Part shown: positions 47,267-58,200 of the stretch, piece after piece
How positions within the stretch are numbered: position 1 is the stretch's first letter
Layout: the number at the start of each line of letters is the position of its first letter
NCBI RefSeq assembly: GCF_035582795.1
Contig: NC_134377.1
Coordinates: 18,562,501 to 18,626,500 of the forward strand
Source: Mycteria americana
Lineage: Eukaryota > Chordata > Aves > Ciconiiformes > Ciconiidae
DNA length: 64,000 bases
Direction of reading: 5' to 3'
Position numbers and translations under genes: made by a program
Notes under the pieces: generated by a model
Told to the model about the DNA's origin: nothing
Database searches by the model: none
The model's input: only the letters and a program-made list of their open reading frames with translations

Positions 47267-50200
47267 GCATTGCTGGGGTAAGTTCTGTTTCTTATTGACT
47301 ATGTAACGTGGTATTTTACAAAACTTCTATTTCCCTTCCCCCCTTTTTTAGGGCTCTCTAATTAAATGGTACCATAGTAGAAGAAAACGCTCCTAAGTCA
47401 TTTTGCTCCTTAAAAAATAAAAATTATAGGCAGATGAAGCCTATTCAAATTAGTACAAATTATGGGAATGATACAGGAAACATAGTAACTGTAAAGTCCA
47501 AACCTTAATTTTGATGTAATAGCTTCTTTTTTTTTTAGTAACTGCAGTGCTGAGAGCTGGCACTTACAGGATGACATGGATCCCTTAGTAAGGCTGTGTG
47601 AAACAAGAAACAACTTTTTTCCCTAGAAAAAACCAGCAACAGTTAGAAGCATACAAGATTTCTTCTGGTTTTTTAACCCTAAAACTAACAAACAAATCCT
47701 TTGTTGTCTGATGCCCACCTAGATGAGCGTGGATAACTTTTGTACTTGAGCACATATGATATACTTGGGCAAAGCTGACTGTTCAACTGCTGTATATTTT
47801 ATGCTTCAATGTGTGACATCTCAATTGGCAGGCTAGAACTTGGCCACTGAGAAACTCCTAGTGTGATTAAACCAGCATGATAGTGGATCTAATTTGTACT
47901 GAGAAAAATCAAGGCTAGAAATCTTGCTAATCTTGGACAAGTAGCACTGCATGTACCAGGTTCCGATAACAAGCAATTCAGAAAATGCGTGTACTACCTT
48001 GTGACAGGGCCTATTTCTCATCTGTAGAACTTCTTTCAGTCTTTCTGGGTCCTTCTTGTTCTGCTGTAAGTGATTTGGCTTGTCACTTGTTTCCAAGCTG
48101 ACTGTATTTCTTTTTTTGCTTTACAGAGTACCCCAAGACTGCTTCAATCTCATTTGTTCCCACAAAATAAAATAGGGGCATCTTGAATTTGTGATAAAAT
48201 GTTACGGAACAAAAGGCTGGAAAACACTTAACGACACCCAAGTGCTTTGTGACACTGGTGTGTAATTAGGTTGTGGTTTGCCAAGTGAAGTAACACTTGC
48301 TATAACAACCTGCAGGTGCACCAGTCCAGCTTAATAGGTCTGGAGTCTCTTTATTCTGCTACATCTCTTACTTCACCAAGCATTCAGCCTCCAAGGAGTT
48401 TGTTGCTAGTATAGCTTTCTTGTTTTTCAATACTATGCATTTTCTGTGGGCATCTTTCCAAAGGTAATGACAGATCCTGACTCATGTTTTACTAATAAAA
48501 TGCTGCAAAATTGTTAGCATAGGTATGTGTTTCAGTCTAGATCTTTCAGTCTGGAGCCTTTGAGATCTTTCAGGAAGGCAGCAAAATCCATCCATTTTCT
48601 TCCAAGCTAAAATAGACTACAATGTTGCCATCTTTTAAGCATTAAGATGGTGTAAATTTGAAATGCAGTCAGTGAAGGATGAGTCCTGTCTTGCTTTTAT
48701 GTGTCAGAATTTAAAAATTCTGACTCAAATTCTGAGTTTATTCTTGCATTCTCCTGAATGCAGTGACTCAAGGAGAATTTTTTTTTTCTGTCTGCTGTGG
48801 TTTTCAAGACTTCAAAGTATCTTCATCTAAAAATCTATTTTTTTCCTTTTTCCCCTAGTGGCTACGAAAGGAAGGAATTACAAAGTTATCTGGTATGTTC
48901 TTTTCCACAGTGATGAGGTCTCCAATATTACACAGAGCACAAATTCCCAAAGCGCTGGTTATCCAGCTGGGAAGCTAGGAGTGGATTCAGGTGGGAAGTG
49001 GTGGTTAGTAAATCTTTGAATTGCTTTCCTTTTGGAAGATTTTTTTTTTTCCAGTTAGAGGGTGGGGAAATGGTCTCATTTAGGATAAACTGCTAACAGG
49101 GTTTGTCAACTGGAGTAGGTTCTCTCAGTAATATATCATGCTGTGAGGGAAGCGTGACTGTGGTCTGGTAGCAGAATGATAACCTGTAAATGCTGTATGC
49201 AGCGCATGGATTTCACTCGTCTTCTGAGATGAGTCAGGACCACTCAAATGTTAATGCAGCAGGGACTTCTGCTGGGCTCTTTAGAGGCTCAGTCTTGGTA
49301 ATCTCAGTGAATAATTTTGAGTATCAACAGGAGCTCTTTTTGCATGTGTGCTCAAGTGGGAATCGTGCAAGTGGCTTTGGAATAGCGTCATCTTTATTAT
49401 AGTCACAGTAGCTCCTGCTGCACACACTTGAAAGCTGGGGAAATGTTGACTCAAATCTTCCATATGATCACTTCTCCTTGAAGCCCGTTATGCGCGGAAT
49501 CTGTTACACATAAAGGAATCGTTTGTTCTTGTCAGGGAACCTGAGAGGAAATGAGTTTTCTTATTTTACCATAAGAGCCCAAGTGACGTGGATTGATAAT
49601 GCACAGAATGGTTTGTAGTAGCTGATGAGTTGTAACAATTCAGAGAATATAGCTGTGCAGTGAAATAAAGAGATTCTCTGATTCAGGGGCACATAATACG
49701 AAGTTATCTGCCCTATATTGACCACTTATGGTCTCTGAAACTATGGTGTGCTGCCAAGTGCATCAAGCTGTGCCAATTTAAAAAAAAAAAAAAAATTGTT
49801 TTGGGGAGAGGCAAGGGGAGGGATAAGTTGGAACTGATCAGGCAGGGTAACTGTTTATGTGCTTTCTAGGATCCAGAAAGCCCTGTCTGCAATCGGTGTT
49901 TGTGTTTAAAAAAAAAAAAATCATGGAAGTTGCTTTCATCTTCAGTAGTTCTCTTTTTAATTCTGATTATTAAGGCCTGGAAGGATGCCATGAGGTGTAC
50001 AGGCTGCAATAGCACCTGACTATGTATTTCACAATTCATGTACCCTTCAATAGCAGCAGAAACAAGCACCAGCCACCAGCAATGGAAATGTGTTCAGATT
50101 GTCAGAGGGTTGTTTCCATGAAAATTCCTGAAGTGTGAGCATAAGATAGAGGACTCTATATCCTGTCCGTAACAGTAGCTGCTCTTTTATGCTTTGACCA

Positions 50201-50835
50201 CCCATTTCCTAGGAGATGCTCTTGACCATGCAAGTCCGGTCAAGTCTTTACTTTCATGAAAGTCACTTACAGGATTTAAAATGCACCTTTTGCAGGCCCT
50301 GGTATTTCAAAGGTTGCTTATCTTCCTTGGATGCTCTTCTCCTTTAGGCTTTCTGCTGACAAGTGTTGTTAGCAGCTTCTTGAAGGTCAAGTTGAGATGG
50401 CTTGCAATCTGCATGTGATTAAATATGAATAATCCTTTCCCTGTTCAGCAAAGTAAGCACTGTAGTGAATCCCATTGAGGCTGATGAGAATTGAGCATGT
50501 GGCGTAGTATTTCCTTGGACAGGATGAGGTTGTACCCAAGGCCTTTCTGACTTGATTCAGGAATCCGTAAGAGCCAGTGTTTCTTGTGAAGTTAATCACG
50601 GCCTCACAGCAGTGGGTATACATGTCTACAAGCGTACATGAATGTTATGGTAATTTGATGGAAAGGTAGCAAGGAGTTGCAGAGATTAATCAGAAATCCA
50701 AATGCATTTCCATTTGTTTGCCATCTTTGAAAGGATTTATCTTATTTTTGCTGTTCCAGTACTGCTACCCCGACTCTCTGCATCTGTGACCAGGACTGTG
50801 AATGTTCATTCCTTCCGTGTACCCTTCATGTGTTT

Positions 50836-50878
50836 TTTGGTTTTGTTTTGGTTTTTTTGTTTGTTTGTTTGTTTTTTT
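50836..50878 (+). repeat. T-rich (TTTG)n low-complexity stretch
   Basis: Runs of T broken by G at 3-6 nt spacing, including several consecutive TTTG units. On the minus strand it would be (CAAA)n, which could be a decayed retroposon tail. Confidence 0.6.
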
Positions 50879-51997
50879 CCCCTTCCCAGTGCTGGAGGTG
50901 GGTGGCCTTAGACTTGACATGGGACCCCCTCAATGGACTTGCCTCTGTGACTGTCTTAACTCTGTTCAGAAACCACGTACAGTTCTGGCATGGTCCGGGC
51001 ATGAGTTCTGCAATGCGAGTACATGTTTGTTTGCTTTTAATCCTGGCAGAATAAAGGTGCTTCAGTTTCCCAGATGGTCTTTCTGCAGTCAGTTTAGCCA
51101 CGAAGCCACAGCTGTATCACTGTGCTGTACCTGCAGAGTTTGCTTTTGGATGAGGCTGGCGGCTGGAATCCAGCTGCCTGATTGCTGAGTCTTGTTAAGC
51201 AAAAATCGTATCACAAAGCGCACAGAGAGCAAGTGCTGACAGGAGCATGCTCTACGCATGGCCAGGGGAGATTTCTTACACAAAATGTTCCCTCTTTGGA
51301 ATAGGGCGGCTGCTCCAGGTGTCAGGGACAGCACAGCTTCAGAGTCCAGCTTTCTGTGAACTCCTGGACAGAAAGGAGAACAGTGTTGGCTTCTCTCCCC
51401 AGCGTTCCCGTAAATACAGCTTTCAGCCACAAATAGTGAAGGGCTGTCTTCCTCTGTCCGCAGATAAAGCAGAAACGAGTAGGGGTGCGATTTGCACTCT
51501 TTTAATTTGAGAATGCTTTGGCTTCTCTTCCGCTTACACTGTTAGGCATTCACATGTACGGTGTTAGGTGCTCACGTGTGAGTACTACGCTGGGGCTTTC
51601 CTTGTCTCCCTCCCTCCCTGAGTGAGAAAAATGATTCGAGCAAACCCACCCCTGTGAAGTGCACTCGGACCAGTAAAGGCTACATCTACCTTGTGAAAAC
51701 CTTACCCACCGCGTGGTTTTCAGGGTGCTCGTTACAGCTCGTCCTGCCCGAGGCGGGCCGGGGATGCTCCCTGCCGCGCTGGCGGCTCCCTGCTCTCCCG
51801 GGGCGAGGCCAGCCCCCGCCCGGCCCCCGAGCCTCACGCCCGCGGCTGGCGGGGCTGCGCTCTCTTCCGCGCACCGCGCGGAGCGGCTTCCGGGAGCGAG
51901 GAAGAAGCCGCCGCTTCCGCCTGGCGCAGCCGGCTGCGCTCTTCCTCCTTCCCCGCCGCTTCCCGCAGGCCGGGCCGCGGGATGCTGCCCGGGCGCG

Positions 51998-52020
51998 CCC
52001 CGCCCCGCCCCGCCCCGCCG
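51998..52020 (-). promoter_or_regulatory. Tandem GC-box (Sp1/KLF) array
   Basis: Four head-to-tail CCCCG units form overlapping CCCCGCCCC sites, i.e. GGGGCGGGG on the minus strand, the Sp1/KLF consensus. Located 110-135 nt upstream of the SLC25A1 start codon. Confidence 0.7.
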
Positions 52021-52082
52021 CCTGAGGATGTGACGCCGCCGGGGCCGCCCCTCCGCGGGCGCGGCCCTAAATACGGCCCCGG

Positions 52083-52101
52083 CCGCCGCCGCCGCCGCCG
52101 G
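52083..52101 (+). repeat. (GCC)n trinucleotide repeat in the SLC25A1 5' UTR
   Basis: About six GCC units ending about 30 nt before the start codon. Likely within the 5' UTR if transcription starts near the TATA-like element at 52068. Could be length-variable. Confidence 0.75.
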
Positions 52102-52130
52102 GCAGCGCAGGAGCGCGGAGCAGCGCGGCC

Positions 52131-52227
52131 ATGCCCGTGCCCGCCCCCGCCGCGCCCCGCCGCCTGGCCGCCGCCGCCCCCGCCGGCAAGGCCAAGCTCA
52201 CCCACCCCGGCAAGGCCATCCTGGCAG
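52131..52227 (+). CDS. SLC25A1: SLC25A1 exon 1 (residues 1-32)
   Basis: [20 protein letters not shown], an Ala/Pro/Arg-rich leader like the removable presequence of animal citrate carriers, then [12 protein letters not shown] starting helix 1. The ATG is in gcc-ATG-c context and is the first after the TATA-like element. Ends in phase 1, donor GTAAGC. Confidence 0.95.
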
Positions 52228-55200
52228 GTAAGCGCCCCGGCGCTCCCCCGGCGGGGTGGCCCGGCCGCCGCTGCCAGCGTGGGCATCCGTGCCGGGCGGG
52301 AGGCGGCCGCGGCCCGCCCCGCGGAGGCAGCGCGCTGCCCGCAGGTGCTCCGTCCCGTCGCTGCCGCTGAGGCCGCCCCGCTGCCCGTCCCGCTCGGGGT
52401 CCGCCAGCCCCGCAGCCGCGGGGCCAGCCCGTAGCACGCCCCTCGCCCGCTGCATCCTGGCGGCCGGCAGCCCCGGGGAGGCGGCCCGCGGCGAAGCGGG
52501 CTTTCCCTGCGGCGGCAGCCGCGGAGCTCCGGCAGATGCACCCCGAGCTTGGGCGCCGGCTCGCGGGGGTCCCGCTGCCCCCGGCCGGGTCGCAGCCTCG
52601 CCCTGAGGCTGTTCCTGCAACCTGTGGCCTTGCTGGACGGTGCCGGCGGCCCCGCTACGGCGACGCAGGGTGGGCGCAGGGCTTGCGGCAGTCGCGTTGT
52701 TTAGCAGGGCGGATTTTCACGTTAGCGGGAGGGAGTTGAACCGATGGAAGAGGCAGCAGCGGGGTACCTCCTTATGCACCCCCCGAAGATGTTAAGGGAG
52801 TACGCTGAGGCGGCAGCGCCCAGGTCGTTCCTGCTCCAGCCGTGCCTTGCATGCTGCTTTGATACAGCTCCTCGTATGGCTTCTTGGTCCCTCCTTTGTG
52901 TCTCGGCACCGATCCCCGTGGATCAGGGCGTGTTTTCCCATCCAGTTCTGACCATTTCCATGGGATCTAAATAGGCTCCGAGTGTAGCAGTGACTGCAGA
53001 GTTAACACACTTCCTCCTGCTTGTGGCTGGTTTGAGCTTTGAGCTGAATAGAGTCCAAGGCAGTCAGGCTTGTTAAAACTGCTTTGTAGCCATTCCTTAG
53101 CTCCCTGGTTTCTCCTGCTACTCGCAGGACAATTCCCAGGGTGGAGATTAGCGTCTTCCCTTTGAAACAAGCCATCCCAGCCTCGACACGATTGGCATGT
53201 TTAGAGCTTTTGTGTTTTCCAGCCAATTCCCCCTCCTACGATTGTGCCTTTGTTCGTCTGTCCAACTCTCTGCTCCCCTCCGACGGCAGAGCTCCAGCCT
53301 CCTGTAGCGGGGACCCGGGAGGAGCGAGGGTCTGCCTGCCCTCTGGCTGGACGCCGGGAGCTGAGCCCTTGCTGCTCTGGCTCTGCCCGCCAGCGCTGCC
53401 CCTGCCTCGGCAGTTGGCCTCCCATCGCACAGCTCCGGAGAACTGCTGGAGACGGCAGTGCTGTGGGAAATGGATGCAAGCATTGGAGCGTGCAACGGGT
53501 GACGAGGCCTCCCGGTGTCACGTCGCCTGGAGGGGTCTGTCACCCAGGCTGCGAGAGGGTGCATTCTCATTCAAATGAGACCTTCGGTGAGGCCAGGCTC
53601 CTCCAGAGCTCAGTGCTCCTCAGGGGTCTCAAGACTTGTGCTGCTACCCCCTCAAAGTGGGTTGTTAGTTCAGGCCTCTTCTTATCCCCTTTTATTTAGA
53701 GGTCTTTTAAATGGGATTTAATCCAAGCTTAGGGTGGGAAAGACAGGCGGTTTGCTCCCCATCCAGCCTTCCCAGTCTTCCCCAGCTCACCGCATGTGTG
53801 CGGTGCGTCAGTTGTCACTGCCTGGGCCAGTGTACTGGGAGACTTTCATAGCCCTTGCGTAGGTCCGTAATCGGGGATCATCAGCTGTAGATGGCTTATC
53901 GGCATACTCTGCAGGAGGCTGCAGCAGACTTGCCCTGCTCTCCCCTACCAGGAGAGTTGCCAGGGGTGTGCCTGGAAGCTGTTCTGGTGTAAAGGAAGGG
54001 ACGTGGTGCTTGTGCCCTCTGCCAGGTGTCAGGTTGGGCAACACAGCACAAAGCTGCACATGTCCCCGCTTGCAGGAGCCCTTCTGGGTCCACGTGAGGC
54101 TGCAGAGGTGGAAGAAGGACCCTGCTGAGATGCTAGTCTTCTCGCATGTAGCAAATCAGAGTAATTGGTTAATGGGCAGAAGTCCAGCCAAGCCTCTGTG
54201 GTATCTAATTGTATTAGAGAACCACATAAATGGGAGAAAGCTGCTGTTAACTCCCTGTGTCCTGGCATGCTCAGCCCTCCAGCCCCTTGCTGGGGACATG
54301 CAGTGCTGTTTGTGGCTGTCTCTGCCCACTTTAAGGGGTTTGCTGATGCTCTCAGAGTTTCTCCTCTGACATCTCTCTGCACAACAGGGGTGTGTGCTCC
54401 AAAGCTCAACCTTCTGGAGAGCTGGAGGTGTTCAAGATGGACCATTTCTACTGTGCTGTCCTTCATCTGCCTTGTACTGGTGGAGTTAAATAAGCAGCCG
54501 TCATCTCGCCCTGGATGCATATCTGCTCCCAGACCCTGTGTGTAATTGAGATCCTCTGCCAGGGAGGCACAGCTCCCTCGCGCTGCCCAGACCTGAGCAG
54601 GCTGGGGCTGGCTCTTCGGAAGAGATGCAAGTGAAGCTCTGGCTGCCAAGGGCTCTTCTCCTTCAGTTGTCACAAGAGACAAATGCAAAGTTAAAAATTA
54701 ATTTGCTAATGGGCTCTCGTTTGTCCAAGCAGTTGTTGTGTGCCAGGGCAGCGCTTCACCTTGCTGTGGCCACACAGGCTGTGCCGGTGCTGTGTCCCCG
54801 TGTGTGGCCTGGGCACATGAAGGCAGCTTGGCCGACTGGCCGGCTGGGTGGGTGTTGCTGCCAGGACTTGGTCTCGGGGGTGCTGCATACAGACTGGACT
54901 TCCAGAGAGGGCAGAGCTGAGTGGGTGTGGGTGCCTGCCGCTGTTTGACCCCTACACCCTCTTTGCAAGAGGAAGAGCCCCCTGGACTCTGAACTGATGG
55001 TACAAAGTGGGTTTGAGGGACCTGGCACTGGGTCAGAAGTGACATGGCTGTAGGACACTAAGGTTTGGCATAACGTGGCTTAGCTTAAACTTGGTTAAAA
55101 GACTAGTAAATATGCTGGCTTTATGCTGAAATGGATATTATCTGTCTTTCTGACTCATCTGCTGGCTCAGTTACCTGTTGTAAAGCTGGCATAATTTTCT

Positions 55201-58200
55201 TGTGAACTCATGAGCTAGAGTTTGAGGGCCAGCTCGTGTCTCTTCTGCTGGGTAATAACCTGTTAGCAAGCAGACCCGGGAGTCCAGGCGTGTCTCCAGC
55301 CTCCCCACAGCCAGCTTTCAGTTTCTGTGCTGTGGTTTCCAGAAAAACCCTTTAGCCCACCAGGCTCCTGTCCCTCCCGCCAGCCTCCTGCAGGGACGGG
55401 TGCTGCTGGTCCACTGTGCAGCTCCCAGCATGGGGCCATGCTGCAGTGGCCAAGCAGGGAGCTCGAAATAAAGGCTGCGTGCGGCGAGGCAGGAGCGCTG
55501 ACTGCAGAGCTGGCAGAGGTGGTCATCCCTGTGTTTCCTCGGAGGGCTCCTTGCTGGGTTTTCGGGCACCGCAGGGCTGTTAGGTCAGCTCGAGCCAGCC
55601 TGCGGTGGACTATTTAGAGCCCAGCGCAAATGGTCCTCACCATTTTGCAGGCAAACCCCTACTCCCCTGCCCTCCTCTTGAGAACTTTGTTCCTGGTTAG
55701 CAGCGGCTGTTTGATGAAAGGCTTTGCCTGCCCTGCCCAGAGTTAAGTACAGTCTTACTCTGTTTTTAGCCAGCTCTGAAGCCTGGGGTCTGCTCCCTTC
55801 CACAGAGAAGCTCCCAGCTGCCTTGCTCTGGGAGCTCGTGGTACCTCTGCTTGCCCGGGGGCTGGTGCACAGTTGCTATTCCTGCCTGCACCTAATCCTG
55901 CCTGGTCAGGGAGGCAGAATGCCTGGATGCTGTCCTACATGGTGCTTGATTTGGAAAGAGCTCGCAATGGTCGTGGCTGTTGCTCTGATATTTGCTGCAA
56001 ACGTTGAGTACTACTGGGAAATAGCAGTGACGTGCACCAAGGTGCCAGGAGGGAGAGGGACTCTGCAGGGAGAAAGAGGAGGGCCTGCAGGGTAGGGCTT
56101 GAAGCACACATTTAGCAGGGAGCCCAGGATCACATGAAAAACAAAGCAGTAATTAGAGGTTCAGTTTCCTCTTCTTTGTTCATCTCTTGATATGATCTTT
56201 CTTAGGAAATGCTGTACCTACGGAGGAGAGGAGTCAGGGACTGGGTATGAAAGCTGCGACTTGCTTCTTGCAGAGTAGGACTCCTTTCCTAAAAGTCCCA
56301 AGTCCACCTGGGCTTCCAGGGCCAGTGCCCTCCTGGGAGGGTGGGAGGGAGGTTGTGCTGCTGGGAATGGCCGTGGTCTGGCACGCTCCCTGGCTTTTAG
56401 ATGGATGCCTGGTGCTCGCAGCAGAGCAGGAGATGTTCCCCCCCTTGATGCTGAGCCAGGGGAGCCGGGTGGTGGGCTGAACACGGCCGTGGGGGAGGAT
56501 TGGTGAGCGTGGAGGGAACCAATCTTGCCAGGTCTGCTGGCCCTTGGTGCATCATGCCTGGCTGTGGTTTCCCTTGGGGTTGCCTCTTCTAGCTGTCGTC
56601 TGTTTGGGGAGTGGGGCAAAAGGAGCCCACTGGCCATGAGCACATCCTTGCCTGCCTGTCAGCCGTTGTGGACTGCAGCTGCTGCGGAAACCTACAGCAG
56701 CCCTGAGGCTTCTGGTGGGAGGAGGCTGTCAGCCCCAGGACTGGGAAACCACATCAGGGTGCCCAGCTTCTTCGATCTGAATGAATTCTGTGTGAGCTGG
56801 GGTTAACCCTGGGCTTTGAAATGTGAGTTTCTGAGATTTTCATGTGCCTGATGCTCTGCTTGACATTCTGCAGGCGACCACTTTCTCTGGGTTGACGTAA
56901 ATGATCAGAAGGAGCCATCCGTCTTCCCGGAGGCGATGAGCACTGCGAGCTGACAGCTCAGGGATGTTGCAGCATCTCTCATCTCTGACAGCCTTGTGCA
57001 GTGCATGCCAATGCAGCCTCCCTGCTCCTGCCTGGGCAGTGGTGAACCCTGTGCTTGTGCCCTGAGGTCTCGGGTCACCTCCTGACAGCAGGGGCTGATT
57101 TTTTGCTGTCTCTTCTCTCTCCCTGTGCTCCAGTGCCTGGTGCGGCAGTCATTCCCCTGTGCTGGTGGCCGGGAGACCAGAGCCTGTCCCCAGGGAAGCC
57201 TCAGTCCCAGCAGTGGCTCCTTCATCCAGCTACAGAGCTGTGCTGGGGAAGGGGTCCAGCAGCCCTGGGCTCTGACACTGGCTCCCTGTTGCCTGTCTTT
57301 AGAAAGATTTTTGGACACTTAAACAGTAGGTGTCTGAAGCGGGGTGATGGGTTGGCTGGGAGCCAGCTCACGGCAGTGGAGCCAGGGCCTCGGGGTGCGC
57401 AGGGCAGCGGGGAGAAGGTGAGCTGAATGGGGACGGGGGACTTGACAGTCCCCAAAGGTGGAGTCAGTACCAAAGGCAGGTGATGCTGTGACTGCGAGTA
57501 AAGGGAAGTGGCTTTTGCCATCACACTGACAGCCAAGAAGTTTAAAATATAGTAATGATTTATTGCAATATTGGCCCACTGAGAAGTAAATGCAAAGAGG
57601 AGATGAATGAGCGGGTTGTGAAAGGATGGCCTGTTGAAACAGGACGCTTCCAGTAAGATTAGGGACAAATTACTCCATCCCATCTACAGCATTATCTACA
57701 GTGCTGTTTGCACGGGGCTGTTTACCCACCCGATGGCATGGGGTTCAGATGAGGCGCGTTTCATGTTTGTCATTCTGTGTATCCCCGTTGAGGATCAGAC
57801 TTCTGCCAGCCTGGCCATAGTGTGGTCCTGTGACGAAAGCGGCCACGTGTGTGTTTACCGATGGTCACTCTGAACCCCCGTGTCCCCCGCCGGCCTTGCC
57901 CCTGTCAGATAGGGGACCTTCCAGGGCCCCTGGCCCCAGCGCGGCTGATCGACGCTCTCAGAGAAGGGCTGGCCTGTCACAGGACGTGTTTTTTTCCCTT
58001 CTAACCAAAACGCGGGTAATCCTCTGGCCATCTGGTTTGGGGAAGCGGCCGTGCCGGGCATACAGCCCTCCCTGCTCTCAGCGCTGTGTAAGACCTTTCC
58101 CCGCCGAGCAGCCCTGTGTTGGTTTTCCCCCGGGATGGGGCTGCGGATGGGCGGTGAAGGGCTGTGCGCGGCAGGAGGAGGTGCCCCGGCGAGGGCTGCG

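Larger units (their letters stand above)
44700..51700. other. Intergenic region between CLTCL1 and SLC25A1, no gene seen
   Basis: AT-rich DNA with short incoherent open frames (none above about 130 codons, none with a recognisable domain). Visible features: a 16-bp near-perfect tandem duplication (47235-47266), A-runs at 49780-49795 and near 49908, a T/G-rich (TTTG)n stretch near 50836-50878, and several AATAAA hexamers (48166, 48494, 49664, 51050). No promoter or RNA gene could be supported. Confidence 0.7.
51740..52700. promoter_or_regulatory. CpG island and promoter of SLC25A1
   Basis: G+C content jumps near 51.74 kb. Just upstream of exon 1 lie a (CCCCG)4 GC-box array (51998-52017), TGACG (52031-52035), a TATA-like TAAATA (52068-52073, about 60 nt before the ATG) and a GCC repeat. 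The human citrate-carrier promoter is likewise GC-rich and Sp1-driven. Island edges are approximate. Confidence 0.8.

Noticed and set aside
51834-52541. 235-codon minus-strand frame across the SLC25A1 promoter and exon 1
   Set aside because: Antisense to the true exon; Arg/Gly/Ala-rich GC artefact.
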